From: an uncultured Eggerthellaceae bacterium
GTDB taxonomy: Bacteria > Actinomycetota > Coriobacteriia > Coriobacteriales > Eggerthellaceae
NCBI GenBank assembly: GCA_958454405.1
Contig: CAUEBO010000001.1
Coordinates: forward strand, 1-64,000
Direction: 5' to 3'
Length of the DNA stretch: 64,000 nucleotides
Part shown: piece after piece, positions 1-7,801 of the stretch
How the letters are laid out: each line of letters begins with the position of its first letter
Numbering within the stretch: position 1 is the first letter of the stretch
Notes under the pieces: generated by a model
What the model was told of the DNA's origin: nothing
The model's database searches: none
What the model saw: the letters and a program-made list of their open reading frames with translations, nothing else
Made by a program: the position numbers and the translations under genes

Positions 1-606
1 GGCCTTGTACAGGTCGGCGAAGCCCTTGTAGCGCGTCGAAACATCGTCGTCGTACAGCCAGCGGTAGGCCACGTAGCCGTCCACGATGGCGGGCGACGCC
101 TTCGGCTCGGGGATGTTCTCGATGATGAGCTTCGAAGTCTCGCCGGTGCGCTCCAGCACGTTCTTCACCAGCTTGAGATTCGCCTTGCCGTTCGCCAGAT
201 CGGCAAACGACTGCATCGTCTTGGGGATGTCCCACTCGACGCCCTGCTCGGTGCCCCATTCGTTGTTCCACGTGCCGAAGCCCTGGCCGTTCGTCTGCAC
301 CGTGGCTTCCTTCTGCATGACCACGGTGTCGATGCCCTGCAGGCCCGCGTACAGCGCGGCCGGAACGCCGGCGGCTCCGGCTCCGATGATGAGGACGTCG
401 CAATCGATGGTTTCCTCCACGGCGGAGTCGGGGATGGGATCCGGTTTCGCCGACCAGCTCCACCGCCCCTCCTGCTTCGCCGTCGCGCCTTCGCCGTCCG
501 CAGCGGTCGCTGCGGGCGCGCACCCCACGAGGCCCGCCCCAACCGCCACGGTCCCCGTGGCAAGAGCGCCCTTGAGAAAGCTGCGCCGCGATAGTCCGTT
601 GCCCAT
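1..606 (-). CDS. Tat-exported FAD-binding flavoprotein (fumarate reductase/KsdD-like), N-terminal part
   Basis: The gene runs off the left edge, so only the first ~202 residues are visible. It opens with a twin-arginine signal (SRRSFLKG, Arg7-Arg8) followed by a hydrophobic stretch and LVGC at residue 29, so the product is probably exported folded and perhaps lipid-anchored. After a short linker comes an FAD-binding Rossmann motif (DVLIIGAGAAG). This architecture belongs to the FAD_binding_2 group of soluble fumarate-reductase-like enzymes that reduce diverse organic acceptors; the substrate cannot be told. The start ATG (604-606) has a strong AAGGAGG site. It is divergent from the LuxR regulator at 832, which probably controls it. 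Confidence 0.85.
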   Translation of the reverse strand, partial: MGNGLSRRSFLKGALATGTVAVGAGLVGCAPAATAADGEGATAKQEGRWSWSAKPDPIPDSAVEETIDCDVLIIGAGAAGVPAALYAGLQGIDTVVMQKEATVQTNGQGFGTWNNEWGTEQGVEWDIPKTMQSFADLANGKANLKLVKNVLERTGETSKLIIENIPEPKASPAIVDGYVAYRWLYDDDVSTRYKGFADLYKA

Positions 607-831
607 GATTCCCTCCTTGCATCCGATGACCCGGCTCCCCGCCGGCGTCTTCATGGTAGACGCGCTCCAACGCCGGTTCATCGCCCTCCGTGCAGGGAGG
701 AGGGGGGATTTTCGAAGGCGGCCCTCCCCCCTCCTTGCAAAAACGGGGGGATTTCATCCGATCGCGCGAAAGCGGCGCGCCGAGGTTTCGTATAATCGCG
801 GGATGGGGATCTGCGATTCGAAGGTGAACGC
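607..831. promoter_or_regulatory. Divergent promoter region with TATAAT at 791-796
   Basis: The 225-bp gap separates the leftward flavoprotein from the rightward LuxR gene. A consensus -10 TATAAT lies at 791-796 and reads towards the LuxR gene; the -35 element is poor, suggesting activator dependence. A G/C-rich imperfect inverted repeat (about 690-740) could form a hairpin. No operator could be defined. Confidence 0.45.
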
Positions 832-2238
832 ATGAGGGGACTGCTCGACAGGATATGGGAGAAGATTCCTCCCACGCCGTTCTGCTTCCTGGGGATGGGC
901 ATCTTCCGCGTGTGGACGGGCATCGTCAACGACGGCCTGGTGCTTCCCGCCCCAGCCGGCTCCACCTACAGCTTTTTCGACCTCGCCACCGCTGCCGTGC
1001 TGCTCCTGCTCGTTGCGCTCTCGCGCTGGATCGTGCCGCTCAGGCAACGCGCAGGCGTGTTCGTCTTCACCGGCTTTTGCATGATAGCCTGCGCCTGCAT
1101 GCGGTTCTACACGGTGATCCATCCCGACTTGGCCGCCACCCTCACCTGGCCGGCGCTTCTGCTGGGCGCAGTCGGGATCGCCTTCATACTCATGCTCTGG
1201 TCGGAGTTCTTCGGCTGCATCAACCCGTTGCGCGTGGCGCTGTACTACTCGACGGGCATCATCGTGAGCGTCTTCATCCTGTGGGTGTTCAAGGGCCTGG
1301 CGCTTCCTTGGCTGTGGGCGGGCACGTGCGCCGTGCCCATCGTGTCGCTCGGATGCCTGTGGCGCGCCTACAAGACGCTGCCGGCCAGCGAGTGGCCGCA
1401 TGCGAACTGGGGGAAGTTCTCGTTTCCCTGGAAGCCCATTCTGGTAGTGAGCCTCTACTCGTTCGCGTTCGGCCTGCACGAAAGCGTGTTCAGCGGATAT
1501 TTGAACACGAGCTCCGGCGAAGGCGATCTGTTCGCCGCGCTGTTCGTGTACCTGGGCATCATGTTCCGGCGCGAAACGTTCAAGTTCTCGTCCATCTGGA
1601 AGCTCGCGATGCCGCTCATGCTGGTTTCGCTCGTCCCGTTCGGTCTGTTCGTTCCACAGGGCAGCTGGATCTCGGACTTCTGCGCGGTGTCCAGCTACAT
1701 GCTGTACACCATCCTCATCGTGGTCATCCTGAGCAATCTTTCGTACCGCTACGGCGTATGCGCTTTGTGGCTCTTCGGCATCGAGCGCGCTGTGCGGCTG
1801 GTTTCCGTGCAGGCGGGCCTGGGGGCGAGCGCGTTCATGCCCGCCGCCGATCCGCAGCATCTGGGAGCCCTCGTTCCCGTGACCGCGCTCATCGCCATCA
1901 TCATCATCGTGGTCACCACGTTCTTCTTCTCGGAACGGCAGCTTTCCTCTCCCTGGGGCGTGCTTCTGAAAGGAGCCGCCGGACAGGATCCCGAGGCGTA
2001 TCTGGAAAAGAACCGCATCGGCATGAAATGCCGCGAGCTGGCAAAACAGTACGAGCTGACCACGCGCGAAGAGGAAATCCTGTTGCTGCTCGCGCTGAAG
2101 AAGAAGCCCGCCGCCATCGAAGCGGAGCTGTACGTTGCAAAAAGCACCGTGAAGACCCACATCAAGCACATCTACCAGAAACTGAACGTCCATTCGCGCC
2201 AAGAGCTGTTCGACCTTGTCGGCATCCAAACGAAGTGA
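832..2238 (+). CDS. Membrane-bound LuxR-family regulator with 12 predicted TM helices
   Basis: The 468-residue protein has about twelve hydrophobic segments across residues ~15-385, then a cytoplasmic C-terminal LuxR/GerE helix-turn-helix (residues ~405-462; TTREEEILLLL and STVKTHIKHIYQKL are typical). There is no receiver domain, so sensing presumably happens in the membrane part. Such transporter-like LuxR regulators are very common in Eggerthellaceae next to respiratory flavoenzyme genes, and this one is divergent from one. The ligand is unknown. The ATG start is preceded by a GAAGGTG site. A second regulator of the same architecture follows in the same direction but has its own promoter region. 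Confidence 0.85.
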   Translation: MRGLLDRIWEKIPPTPFCFLGMGIFRVWTGIVNDGLVLPAPAGSTYSFFDLATAAVLLLLVALSRWIVPLRQRAGVFVFTGFCMIACACMRFYTVIHPDLAATLTWPALLLGAVGIAFILMLWSEFFGCINPLRVALYYSTGIIVSVFILWVFKGLALPWLWAGTCAVPIVSLGCLWRAYKTLPASEWPHANWGKFSFPWKPILVVSLYSFAFGLHESVFSGYLNTSSGEGDLFAALFVYLGIMFRRETFKFSSIWKLAMPLMLVSLVPFGLFVPQGSWISDFCAVSSYMLYTILIVVILSNLSYRYGVCALWLFGIERAVRLVSVQAGLGASAFMPAADPQHLGALVPVTALIAIIIIVVTTFFFSERQLSSPWGVLLKGAAGQDPEAYLEKNRIGMKCRELAKQYELTTREEEILLLLALKKKPAAIEAELYVAKSTVKTHIKHIYQKLNVHSRQELFDLVGIQTK

Positions 2239-2275
2239 TTGCGAAGGCGATGTGCGAGGCGCGCGGATGAAAAGC

Positions 2276-2304
2276 GGACAGGCCGCGGGGGAGGCGGCCT
2301 GTCC
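2276..2304 (+). terminator. Hairpin after the first LuxR gene
   Basis: A perfect 11-bp stem (2276-2286 with 2294-2304) and a 7-nt loop lie 38 bp after the stop. No T-run follows, so termination is inferred from position and stem strength only. Confidence 0.55.
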
Positions 2305-2364
2305 TTGGACGAGTGAAACGAGGAGAACCGCGGAGGCGGTCTGTCCACGGCTCCTACGATACCT

Positions 2365-2393
2365 TGTTAATTATCCTTTGTCAAGGATAATAT
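2365..2393 (+). promoter_or_regulatory. Candidate promoter with palindromic operator in the spacer
   Basis: TTGTTA (2365-2370) and TAATAT (2388-2393) are separated by 17 bp. The spacer is almost filled by a perfect inverted repeat, ATTATCCTT-tgtc-AAGGATAAT (2370-2391), placed as a repressor or activator site would be. Transcription would proceed into the second LuxR gene with a leader of about 255 nt that includes a parS site. Confidence 0.5.
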
Positions 2394-2518
2394 TGTCGAG
2401 CACCTTGTTGCTGGGCGGTTTTGCGGCACGGTGCGAGCGCGGCGGCAGAAGCAGCGGGCAGGGCCTGCGGCGGACCGGCTGCGACCGGCAAAGGGCCGCC
2501 CTCCGCCGTCGCTGACCA

Positions 2519-2548
2519 CTCCCGATGTTTCACGTGAAACATCGGGAG
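2519..2548. other. parS site 1 (core 2526-2541) in a 30-bp palindrome
   Basis: Exact TGTTTCACGTGAAACA with 7 further symmetric base pairs on each side. It lies in the leader of the second LuxR gene, ~31 kb from the nearest other site. ParB is the expected binder. Confidence 0.9.
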
Positions 2549-2654
2549 ACCGACGGCGCGCCGACATGCTATGCTGATGCGCGCTGCAGATGCTCGCGGC
2601 GGCATGGCCGCCGCCCTCGGAGCGGCGCGCACAGGAAAAAGGGAGAGGGAAACC

Positions 2655-4112
2655 GTGGTAAACGCCTTCAATCGCCTTGATGAGCAACGTCGAAACCTTC
2701 GCCAGTTCAAAAACAGCATAGCCGCCCATCCCTTCCTTTCCATCGGCTTCGGCTGCTACTGGATGCAGACGGTGCTGCTGTTCCAAAGCCCGTACCTGTT
2801 CCTGGACCCTTCCCCGCTCGCAGGGATATCAGCGCTGCCGAAGGGCACGGTGGTGCTCGTGGCCAGCGTGATAACGTACGTCGTATGGAGCTCGCAGTAC
2901 CGCCGCGTAAACCGCATTAGCGAGGCGAGCTGGTTCCCCTTCGTGCTTTGCAGCGCCCTCGTGCTGGGCGCGATGCTCTACTGCCTGTATCCGTCGCTTC
3001 TGAGCGACCATGACGATCTTGCCGTGGCGGCGTACCTGGCCGGCTCGATCCTCATCGGCTGCGGCACCGCGAACGTCTGCCTGGAAACGGGCCGCGTGTT
3101 CGGCTTCCTGGGCCCTCTCCAGGTGCTCTTCCACGGCAGCGCGGCGCTGCTCATCGGCACGTTCGGCGCGCTCGCCCTGTCGTTTTTCCCGGGGGAGGTG
3201 GGGCGCGTCGCGCTCGTGCTCATGCCCGTTCCCATGGTGGCGTGCCTCTGGAAGAGCATTCGGTCGCTGCCCGCCCGCGAGCTGTACGGCCAGGGCATGC
3301 ACATCGAGGTTCGCATTCCCACGAAGTTCCTCGTCACCTCGTTTTTCCAGGGACTGGGGCTGGGCGTCATGCACAGTTTCCTGATCAGCAACTTCGGCAG
3401 CTCGGCCGTGGTGGTGAGCATGGGCTACCTCGTGGCCGTCGTGCTGCTGTTCTTCTGCGCCGTGGCCGTGAAGAACAATTTCGACGCGCTCATCTACCGC
3501 ATCGGATTCCCCCTCATGGCCAGCGGGTTCTTCGTCGTCGGCATGCTGGACCCCGCGCTGTTCGTGGGAGCGCTCGGCCTTGATGCGGGATACTGCTTCC
3601 TGTACCTTATGCAATGCTCGCTGTGCGCCTACCTTGCGAAGGGGCTGGGGCAGCCGCCCATATGGATCATCGGCACGGGAACCGCCTGCCTGCTGGCCGG
3701 CCAGTTCGTGGGCAGCGTGCTGGACGTGTTCGTGGCCGACTGGCACGCGCTGGTCATACTGACCGCCTTCGTATTGCTGCTCGCAGCGCTGTTCATGACC
3801 AGCAGCCGCAACATCAGGCTGGGGTGGGGCGCGGTCAGCCCCGGCGCGACGGCGGCGGGAGCGGGCCCGGAGAACGGCATGGCCATGGCCTGCCAGCTGC
3901 TGGCCACCGAGCACAGCCTGTCGAAGCGGGAGACGGAGGTGTTCGACCTCATCGTGAAGGGCTACAGCCGAAAAGCCATCGCGAACGAGCTCCACATCGC
4001 CGAGGAAACGGTGAAGACGCACTCGGGGCGCATCTACCAGAAGTTCCTCGTGCACTCGAAGCAGGAGCTGATCGATCTGGTGGCGCAGCGCACCACGGCC
4101 GTCGACCAGTAG
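2655..4112 (+). CDS. Membrane-bound LuxR-family regulator with ~12 TM helices
   Basis: About 485 residues if translation starts at the GTG at 2655, which has a good GGGAGAGGGA site; an upstream in-frame ATG at 2571 would give 513 residues but lacks a clear site. Multiple hydrophobic segments fill residues ~20-385 and a LuxR helix-turn-helix occupies the C-terminus (LSKRETEVFDLIVKGYSRK then EETVKTHSGRIYQKF). The architecture matches the regulator at 832 but sequence identity is low outside the helix-turn-helix, so this is not a recent duplication. It converges with the flavoprotein at 4327-6075, which it probably regulates. The inducer is unknown. Confidence 0.85.
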   Translation: MVNAFNRLDEQRRNLRQFKNSIAAHPFLSIGFGCYWMQTVLLFQSPYLFLDPSPLAGISALPKGTVVLVASVITYVVWSSQYRRVNRISEASWFPFVLCSALVLGAMLYCLYPSLLSDHDDLAVAAYLAGSILIGCGTANVCLETGRVFGFLGPLQVLFHGSAALLIGTFGALALSFFPGEVGRVALVLMPVPMVACLWKSIRSLPARELYGQGMHIEVRIPTKFLVTSFFQGLGLGVMHSFLISNFGSSAVVVSMGYLVAVVLLFFCAVAVKNNFDALIYRIGFPLMASGFFVVGMLDPALFVGALGLDAGYCFLYLMQCSLCAYLAKGLGQPPIWIIGTGTACLLAGQFVGSVLDVFVADWHALVILTAFVLLLAALFMTSSRNIRLGWGAVSPGATAAGAGPENGMAMACQLLATEHSLSKRETEVFDLIVKGYSRKAIANELHIAEETVKTHSGRIYQKFLVHSKQELIDLVAQRTTAVDQ

Positions 4113-4221
4113 GGACCAAAGCTCGCCGCCACACGCCGTGCTGCGCCGCCAGGCGTCGAACGTCCCCGCGAGCATTCCCCGCCCCGCGCAGCATCCGCTC
4201 GCGAGCAGTCCCCCATGAATC

Positions 4222-4252
4222 GGACCGGGCCCCGATGTTCGGGGCCCGGTCC
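4222..4252 (+). terminator. Strong GC hairpin after the second LuxR gene
   Basis: A perfect 14-bp stem (4222-4235 with 4239-4252) with a TGT loop lies in the convergent gap. It has no T-run on either strand but could stop both transcripts. Confidence 0.65.
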
Positions 4253-4294
4253 TGGGAGGGATGGCCAATGCGGCCGGATCGTCGTCGCGCTGCG

Positions 4295-4316
4295 GCGCCC
4301 GCCCGAAGGCGGGCGC
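4295..4316 (-). terminator. Hairpin after the flavoprotein gene
   Basis: A perfect 9-bp GC stem (4295-4303 with 4308-4316) and a 4-nt loop begin 11 bp past the flavoprotein stop on the minus strand. Confidence 0.55.
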
Positions 4317-4326
4317 GCCGTCAGGC

Positions 4327-6075
4327 TTACTCGTTCTCCGCGATGTACCTGCCGGTGAGGTAGCCGGCCGTCACGCAGTTCATGCCGTAGTTCGCGCCCT
4401 CGATCATGAACGTGTAGGTGCCGGCGAACATGTCGCCCACCATGGTGCCCACGTTGTACAGGCCGGGGATGGCGTTGTCTTCGGCATCGCACACCTGCAT
4501 GTGCACGTTGGTGTTGAGGCCGCCCATGACGGTGAGGAAGCCGAAGGTGTCGGTCCACTCGCCGTAGAAGGGGCCCTCCTCGATGGGATGCAGGTGCTTC
4601 GCGTCCTTGTGGAAGTCGTCGTCAGAGCCCTTCTTGGCAAGCTCGTTGTAGCGGTTCACCGTGTCGATGGTCTCCTTGGGCAATCCCAGCTTCTCGATGA
4701 CCTCCTCGACGGTGGCACCGGTGACGTAGTTCGGGTTCTTGCCGGACGACGCCTCGTCCCACGACGCCACCACGGCGGCCACGGCCTCGTCGCCGGTCAT
4801 CATGGAGTCGTTCGTCCAGTCGCCGGACACGGCTTCGTGCTTCGCGTAACCGGCATCCCAGATGGCGAACGCCTTCTTCTCGGGAAGCATCATGATGTTC
4901 TGGCTGGCCAGCGGGCCGATGCAGTTCTCGTTCATGAAGCGCTGACCGTCGCGGTCCACCAAAAGGCCCAGGTGGTTCGTGTACAGGTTGCGCGGGCCGG
5001 GGCCCCAGTACGCGCCCATCGTGCAGTTCGGGAAGCTCTTCTGCCACGCGGCGCCAACCCACAGGCCCATCTTCTGGCCTTGGCCCTTGTAGATGCCGCC
5101 GTAGCGGAATCCCTGGTCGTAGTCGGGCTTGCCGTCGTACACGTCGTCGGTGACGTAGTCGGCGGTCTCAGGGCAGAAGCGGTGCATCATGTCGCGGTCG
5201 CCGGAGAAGTCGCCCGTGGCCAGCACGACGGCCTTCTTGCCCACGTACTTGGCGTACGTGTCGTCGTCGCGCTTGCAGATGACGGCGGTCACGCGGCCGG
5301 TGTTGTCGTCTTCACGGACGAGCTGCTCCGCCACGTTCTTGTAATAGATGGCGCCGCCCAGATCCTCGGTCAGATGGCGGGCGAGCTCGTACACCAGAAG
5401 CGGCTGCATCTTGCCGGTGACGATTTCCAGGCCCTCCTCGGGCGGCTCCTGGCCGTTGAGGTTCCAACCCACGGCGGCGGTGCGCTGCAGGTACAGGCTG
5501 TTCTCGTCATCGGGCGTGCCGATTTCGATGTCGATGCTGTAGCCCGCCTTTTCCATGAGGTCGCACGTCCAGTTCATGGCCTCTTCGGAATGGTTGTAGT
5601 GCTGGTACCACTTGCGCTGGTCCACTTTGTGCGTCTGGCAGAAGATCTCCTTCTCGTACTGCTCGATGGGCACGCGCGGATAGCCCTGCGCCTCGAACGC
5701 CTTGCAGTACACGGCGTTGTTCGAGCCGCCGCGCGACACGGGCTTGGTGGACGCGGACGCGATGACGACGTCCAGGCCGGATTCGGCGGCGCTGTTCGCC
5801 GTCATGAGGCCGGACGTGCCGCAACCCACGACCACGACGTCCGCCTCGATGGTCTCGGCGATGTCCGAATCGGCGATGGGCTCGGGCGGGATCTCGAACG
5901 ACCACTTGCGCTGCATCGTCTCGGCGGTGTTGTACGCTTCGCCGTCGGCGCCCTGGGCTGCAGAGCCCTGCTCCGATGCGTTCGTCGGCGCGCAGCCGGC
6001 AAGCGCCGTGGCGCCCACAGCGCCCACGGCCGTGATGGCGGCGCCCTTGAGGAAGTTCCTGCGATCAAGTTCCAT
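4327..6075 (-). CDS. Tat-exported FAD-dependent fumarate-reductase-like flavoprotein
   Basis: The 582-residue protein starts at ATG 6073-6075, with an AGGGAGAG site; this places the twin arginines (LDRRNFLKG) at residues 5-6 and LAGC at residue 28, giving a Tat signal with a possible lipobox. An FAD-binding dinucleotide fold begins near residue 80 (VVVVGCGTSG). The C-terminal part ending in GLYNVGTMVGDMFAG and NYGMNCVTAGYLTGRY is the usual FAD-contact end of FAD_binding_2 enzymes. No haem c motif is present, so electrons would come from a separate donor. Eggerthellaceae carry many such paralogues, each probably reducing a different small molecule; the substrate here is unknown. It converges with a LuxR gene. 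Confidence 0.85.
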   Translation of the reverse strand: MELDRRNFLKGAAITAVGAVGATALAGCAPTNASEQGSAAQGADGEAYNTAETMQRKWSFEIPPEPIADSDIAETIEADVVVVGCGTSGLMTANSAAESGLDVVIASASTKPVSRGGSNNAVYCKAFEAQGYPRVPIEQYEKEIFCQTHKVDQRKWYQHYNHSEEAMNWTCDLMEKAGYSIDIEIGTPDDENSLYLQRTAAVGWNLNGQEPPEEGLEIVTGKMQPLLVYELARHLTEDLGGAIYYKNVAEQLVREDDNTGRVTAVICKRDDDTYAKYVGKKAVVLATGDFSGDRDMMHRFCPETADYVTDDVYDGKPDYDQGFRYGGIYKGQGQKMGLWVGAAWQKSFPNCTMGAYWGPGPRNLYTNHLGLLVDRDGQRFMNENCIGPLASQNIMMLPEKKAFAIWDAGYAKHEAVSGDWTNDSMMTGDEAVAAVVASWDEASSGKNPNYVTGATVEEVIEKLGLPKETIDTVNRYNELAKKGSDDDFHKDAKHLHPIEEGPFYGEWTDTFGFLTVMGGLNTNVHMQVCDAEDNAIPGLYNVGTMVGDMFAGTYTFMIEGANYGMNCVTAGYLTGRYIAENE

Positions 6076-6455
6076 AGTGCATCTCTCCCTTTCCATGCGG
6101 AGATCGCGCCTCCCTCCGGCGCTCCCCTCTCCGCTTCGGTTCACAACCTACGTGGCTCCGATCCGGTTCGCATCCCCCGCTCTGGGGGCACCTGGGAAAA
6201 CGAAGGATTGGCCCGTTTCGGGGGACAGGGGGGATGCTGCGCGCTCCCTCGACCGGGCCGTGCGCTCAGCCTGCGCCCGAAACGGGGCGTTCGCACCCCG
6301 CCTCAGCGTTCCGCATCGTGGAACATCCCGCATGTGACTTTGGAGGGTTTGCTGATCAAGAGACGTTCTGCCTGCTACTATGATCGGGCAACGGCGCGGA
6401 TGCCGCGCACGGTAGGGAAACGGATGCGGCGCATCCGCATGAGAGGAGAGCATCC
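6076..6455. promoter_or_regulatory. Divergent region between flavoprotein and galE
   Basis: The 380-bp gap holds the promoters of two divergent genes. TACTAT near 6376 may be the -10 of galE, whose start has a GAGAGGAGAG site. No clear operator or hairpin was found. Confidence 0.3.
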
Positions 6456-7592
6456 ATGGCGAACAAGAGCCTTGCCAAGAACCACGCCGACACGTGCGTG
6501 CTCGTGACGGGCGGCGCCGGGTTCATCGGCAGCCATACCTGCGTCGAGCTTTTGAACGAAGGGTACCGCGTCGTCGTGGTGGACGACTTGAGCAACTCGA
6601 GCGAGGTTGCGCTCGACCGCGTGCGGCAGATCACCGGCCTCGCTCCCGAAGACGATCGGCTTGCATTCTACGAGGCGAGCATCCTCGACCGCGACGCGCT
6701 CGCGCGCATCTTCCAGGAAAACGACGTGGACGCCATCATCCACTTCGCCGGGTTCAAGGCCGTGGGCGAGAGCGTGCAGAAGCCGCTTGAGTACTACTGG
6801 AACAACGTGGCCGGCACGCTCGTGCTGTGCGACGCAGCGCGCGAGCACGGCGTGAAGAACCTCGTGTTCTCCTCGAGCGCCACCGTGTACGGCGAGCCCG
6901 AGTTCATCCCCATCACCGAGGACTGCCCGAAGCATGACGCCACGAATCCCTACGGCCAGACCAAAAGCATGCTGGAGCAGGTGCTCACCGACCTGTACGT
7001 AGGCGACAACGAGTGGAACGTCGTGCTGCTGCGCTACTTCAATCCCATCGGCGCGCATGAGAGCGGCCTGATCGGCGAGGACCCGAAGGGCATCCCGAAC
7101 AACCTGCTGCCCTACGTGGCCCAGGTGGCCGTGGGCAAGCTCGCGCGCGTGGGCGTGTTCGGCGACGACTACCCCACCCCCGACGGCACCGGTGTACGCG
7201 ACTACATTCACGTGGTTGACCTGGCCCGAGGCCACGTGAAGGCGCTCGACTGGATGGGCGGCAAAGTGGGAACCGGCGAGGCGAAGACCCTCGGCACCAT
7301 CGAAGGCGAAGCGGCTGACGACGGCTCTCGCCGCGGCGTCGGCATCTTCAACCTGGGCACAGGCACGGGCTCAAGCGTGCTCGACGTCATCCATGCGTTC
7401 GAGCGGGCATGCGGCAAGGAGCTTCCCTACGAGATCAAGCCGCGGCGCGCGGGAGACATCGCCGAGAACTACGCAGCCTGTGACAAGGCGCGCGAAGAGC
7501 TGGGATGGACGGCCGAATACGACCTTGATCGCATGTGCGTCGACGGATGGCGCTGGCAATCGACGAACCCGGACGGCTACGCCACGGCGTAG
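6456..7592 (+). CDS. galE: UDP-glucose 4-epimerase
   Basis: This enzyme interconverts UDP-glucose and UDP-galactose with tightly bound NAD, supplying galactosyl units for polysaccharides. The 378-residue protein shows the extended SDR signature: the NAD-binding GGAGFIGS motif at residues ~19-26, the catalytic serine region (FSSSATVYGE) and the YGQTK active-site Tyr/Lys, followed by YFNPIGAHESG and GTGVRDYIHVVDLARGH. It is longer than the usual ~340 residues because of a 12-residue N-terminal extension and an insertion of about 20 residues near 275-298 (EAKTLGTIEGEAADDG). It stands alone, converging with the LCP gene across a repeat element. Confidence 0.95.
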   Translation: MANKSLAKNHADTCVLVTGGAGFIGSHTCVELLNEGYRVVVVDDLSNSSEVALDRVRQITGLAPEDDRLAFYEASILDRDALARIFQENDVDAIIHFAGFKAVGESVQKPLEYYWNNVAGTLVLCDAAREHGVKNLVFSSSATVYGEPEFIPITEDCPKHDATNPYGQTKSMLEQVLTDLYVGDNEWNVVLLRYFNPIGAHESGLIGEDPKGIPNNLLPYVAQVAVGKLARVGVFGDDYPTPDGTGVRDYIHVVDLARGHVKALDWMGGKVGTGEAKTLGTIEGEAADDGSRRGVGIFNLGTGTGSSVLDVIHAFERACGKELPYEIKPRRAGDIAENYAACDKAREELGWTAEYDLDRMCVDGWRWQSTNPDGYATA

Positions 7593-7637
7593 CGCCGGCG
7601 GCACGAACGGTCCGTTGCTATCGGACTGAAGCAAAAA

Positions 7638-7780
7638 TGACCGAAAACGCGGTCGAATGTGCAGTCTGCGGGGGTGATTCGCGCCTGTTGCGCACCTTGA
7701 TCGTGCAAAAGGCCTGGTCGCAAAAACCGCATGCTCGATTTCGCCCTTCGCGAGTGCGCATTCGACCGCGTTTTCGGTCA
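7638..7780. repeat. 143-bp palindromic element with 22-bp terminal inverted repeats, copy 1
   Basis: The element starts and ends with the same 22 bp in inverted orientation (TGACCGAAAACGCGG...), and the interior is only partly symmetric. A second copy of identical length at 62218-62360 differs at about 22 of 143 positions by hand alignment. It sits 45 bp after the galE stop and 21 bp before the LCP stop, in a convergent gap. It encodes no protein, so a MITE or a BIME-like structured repeat is likely. Confidence 0.8.
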
Positions 7781-7801
7781 CCTCTCACAGCGGGCAGTCC
7801 G

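Noticed and set aside
4261..6507. Plus-strand open frame of ~750 codons opposite the flavoprotein
   Set aside because: Antisense shadow; the minus strand has clear Tat, FAD and ribosome-binding features.
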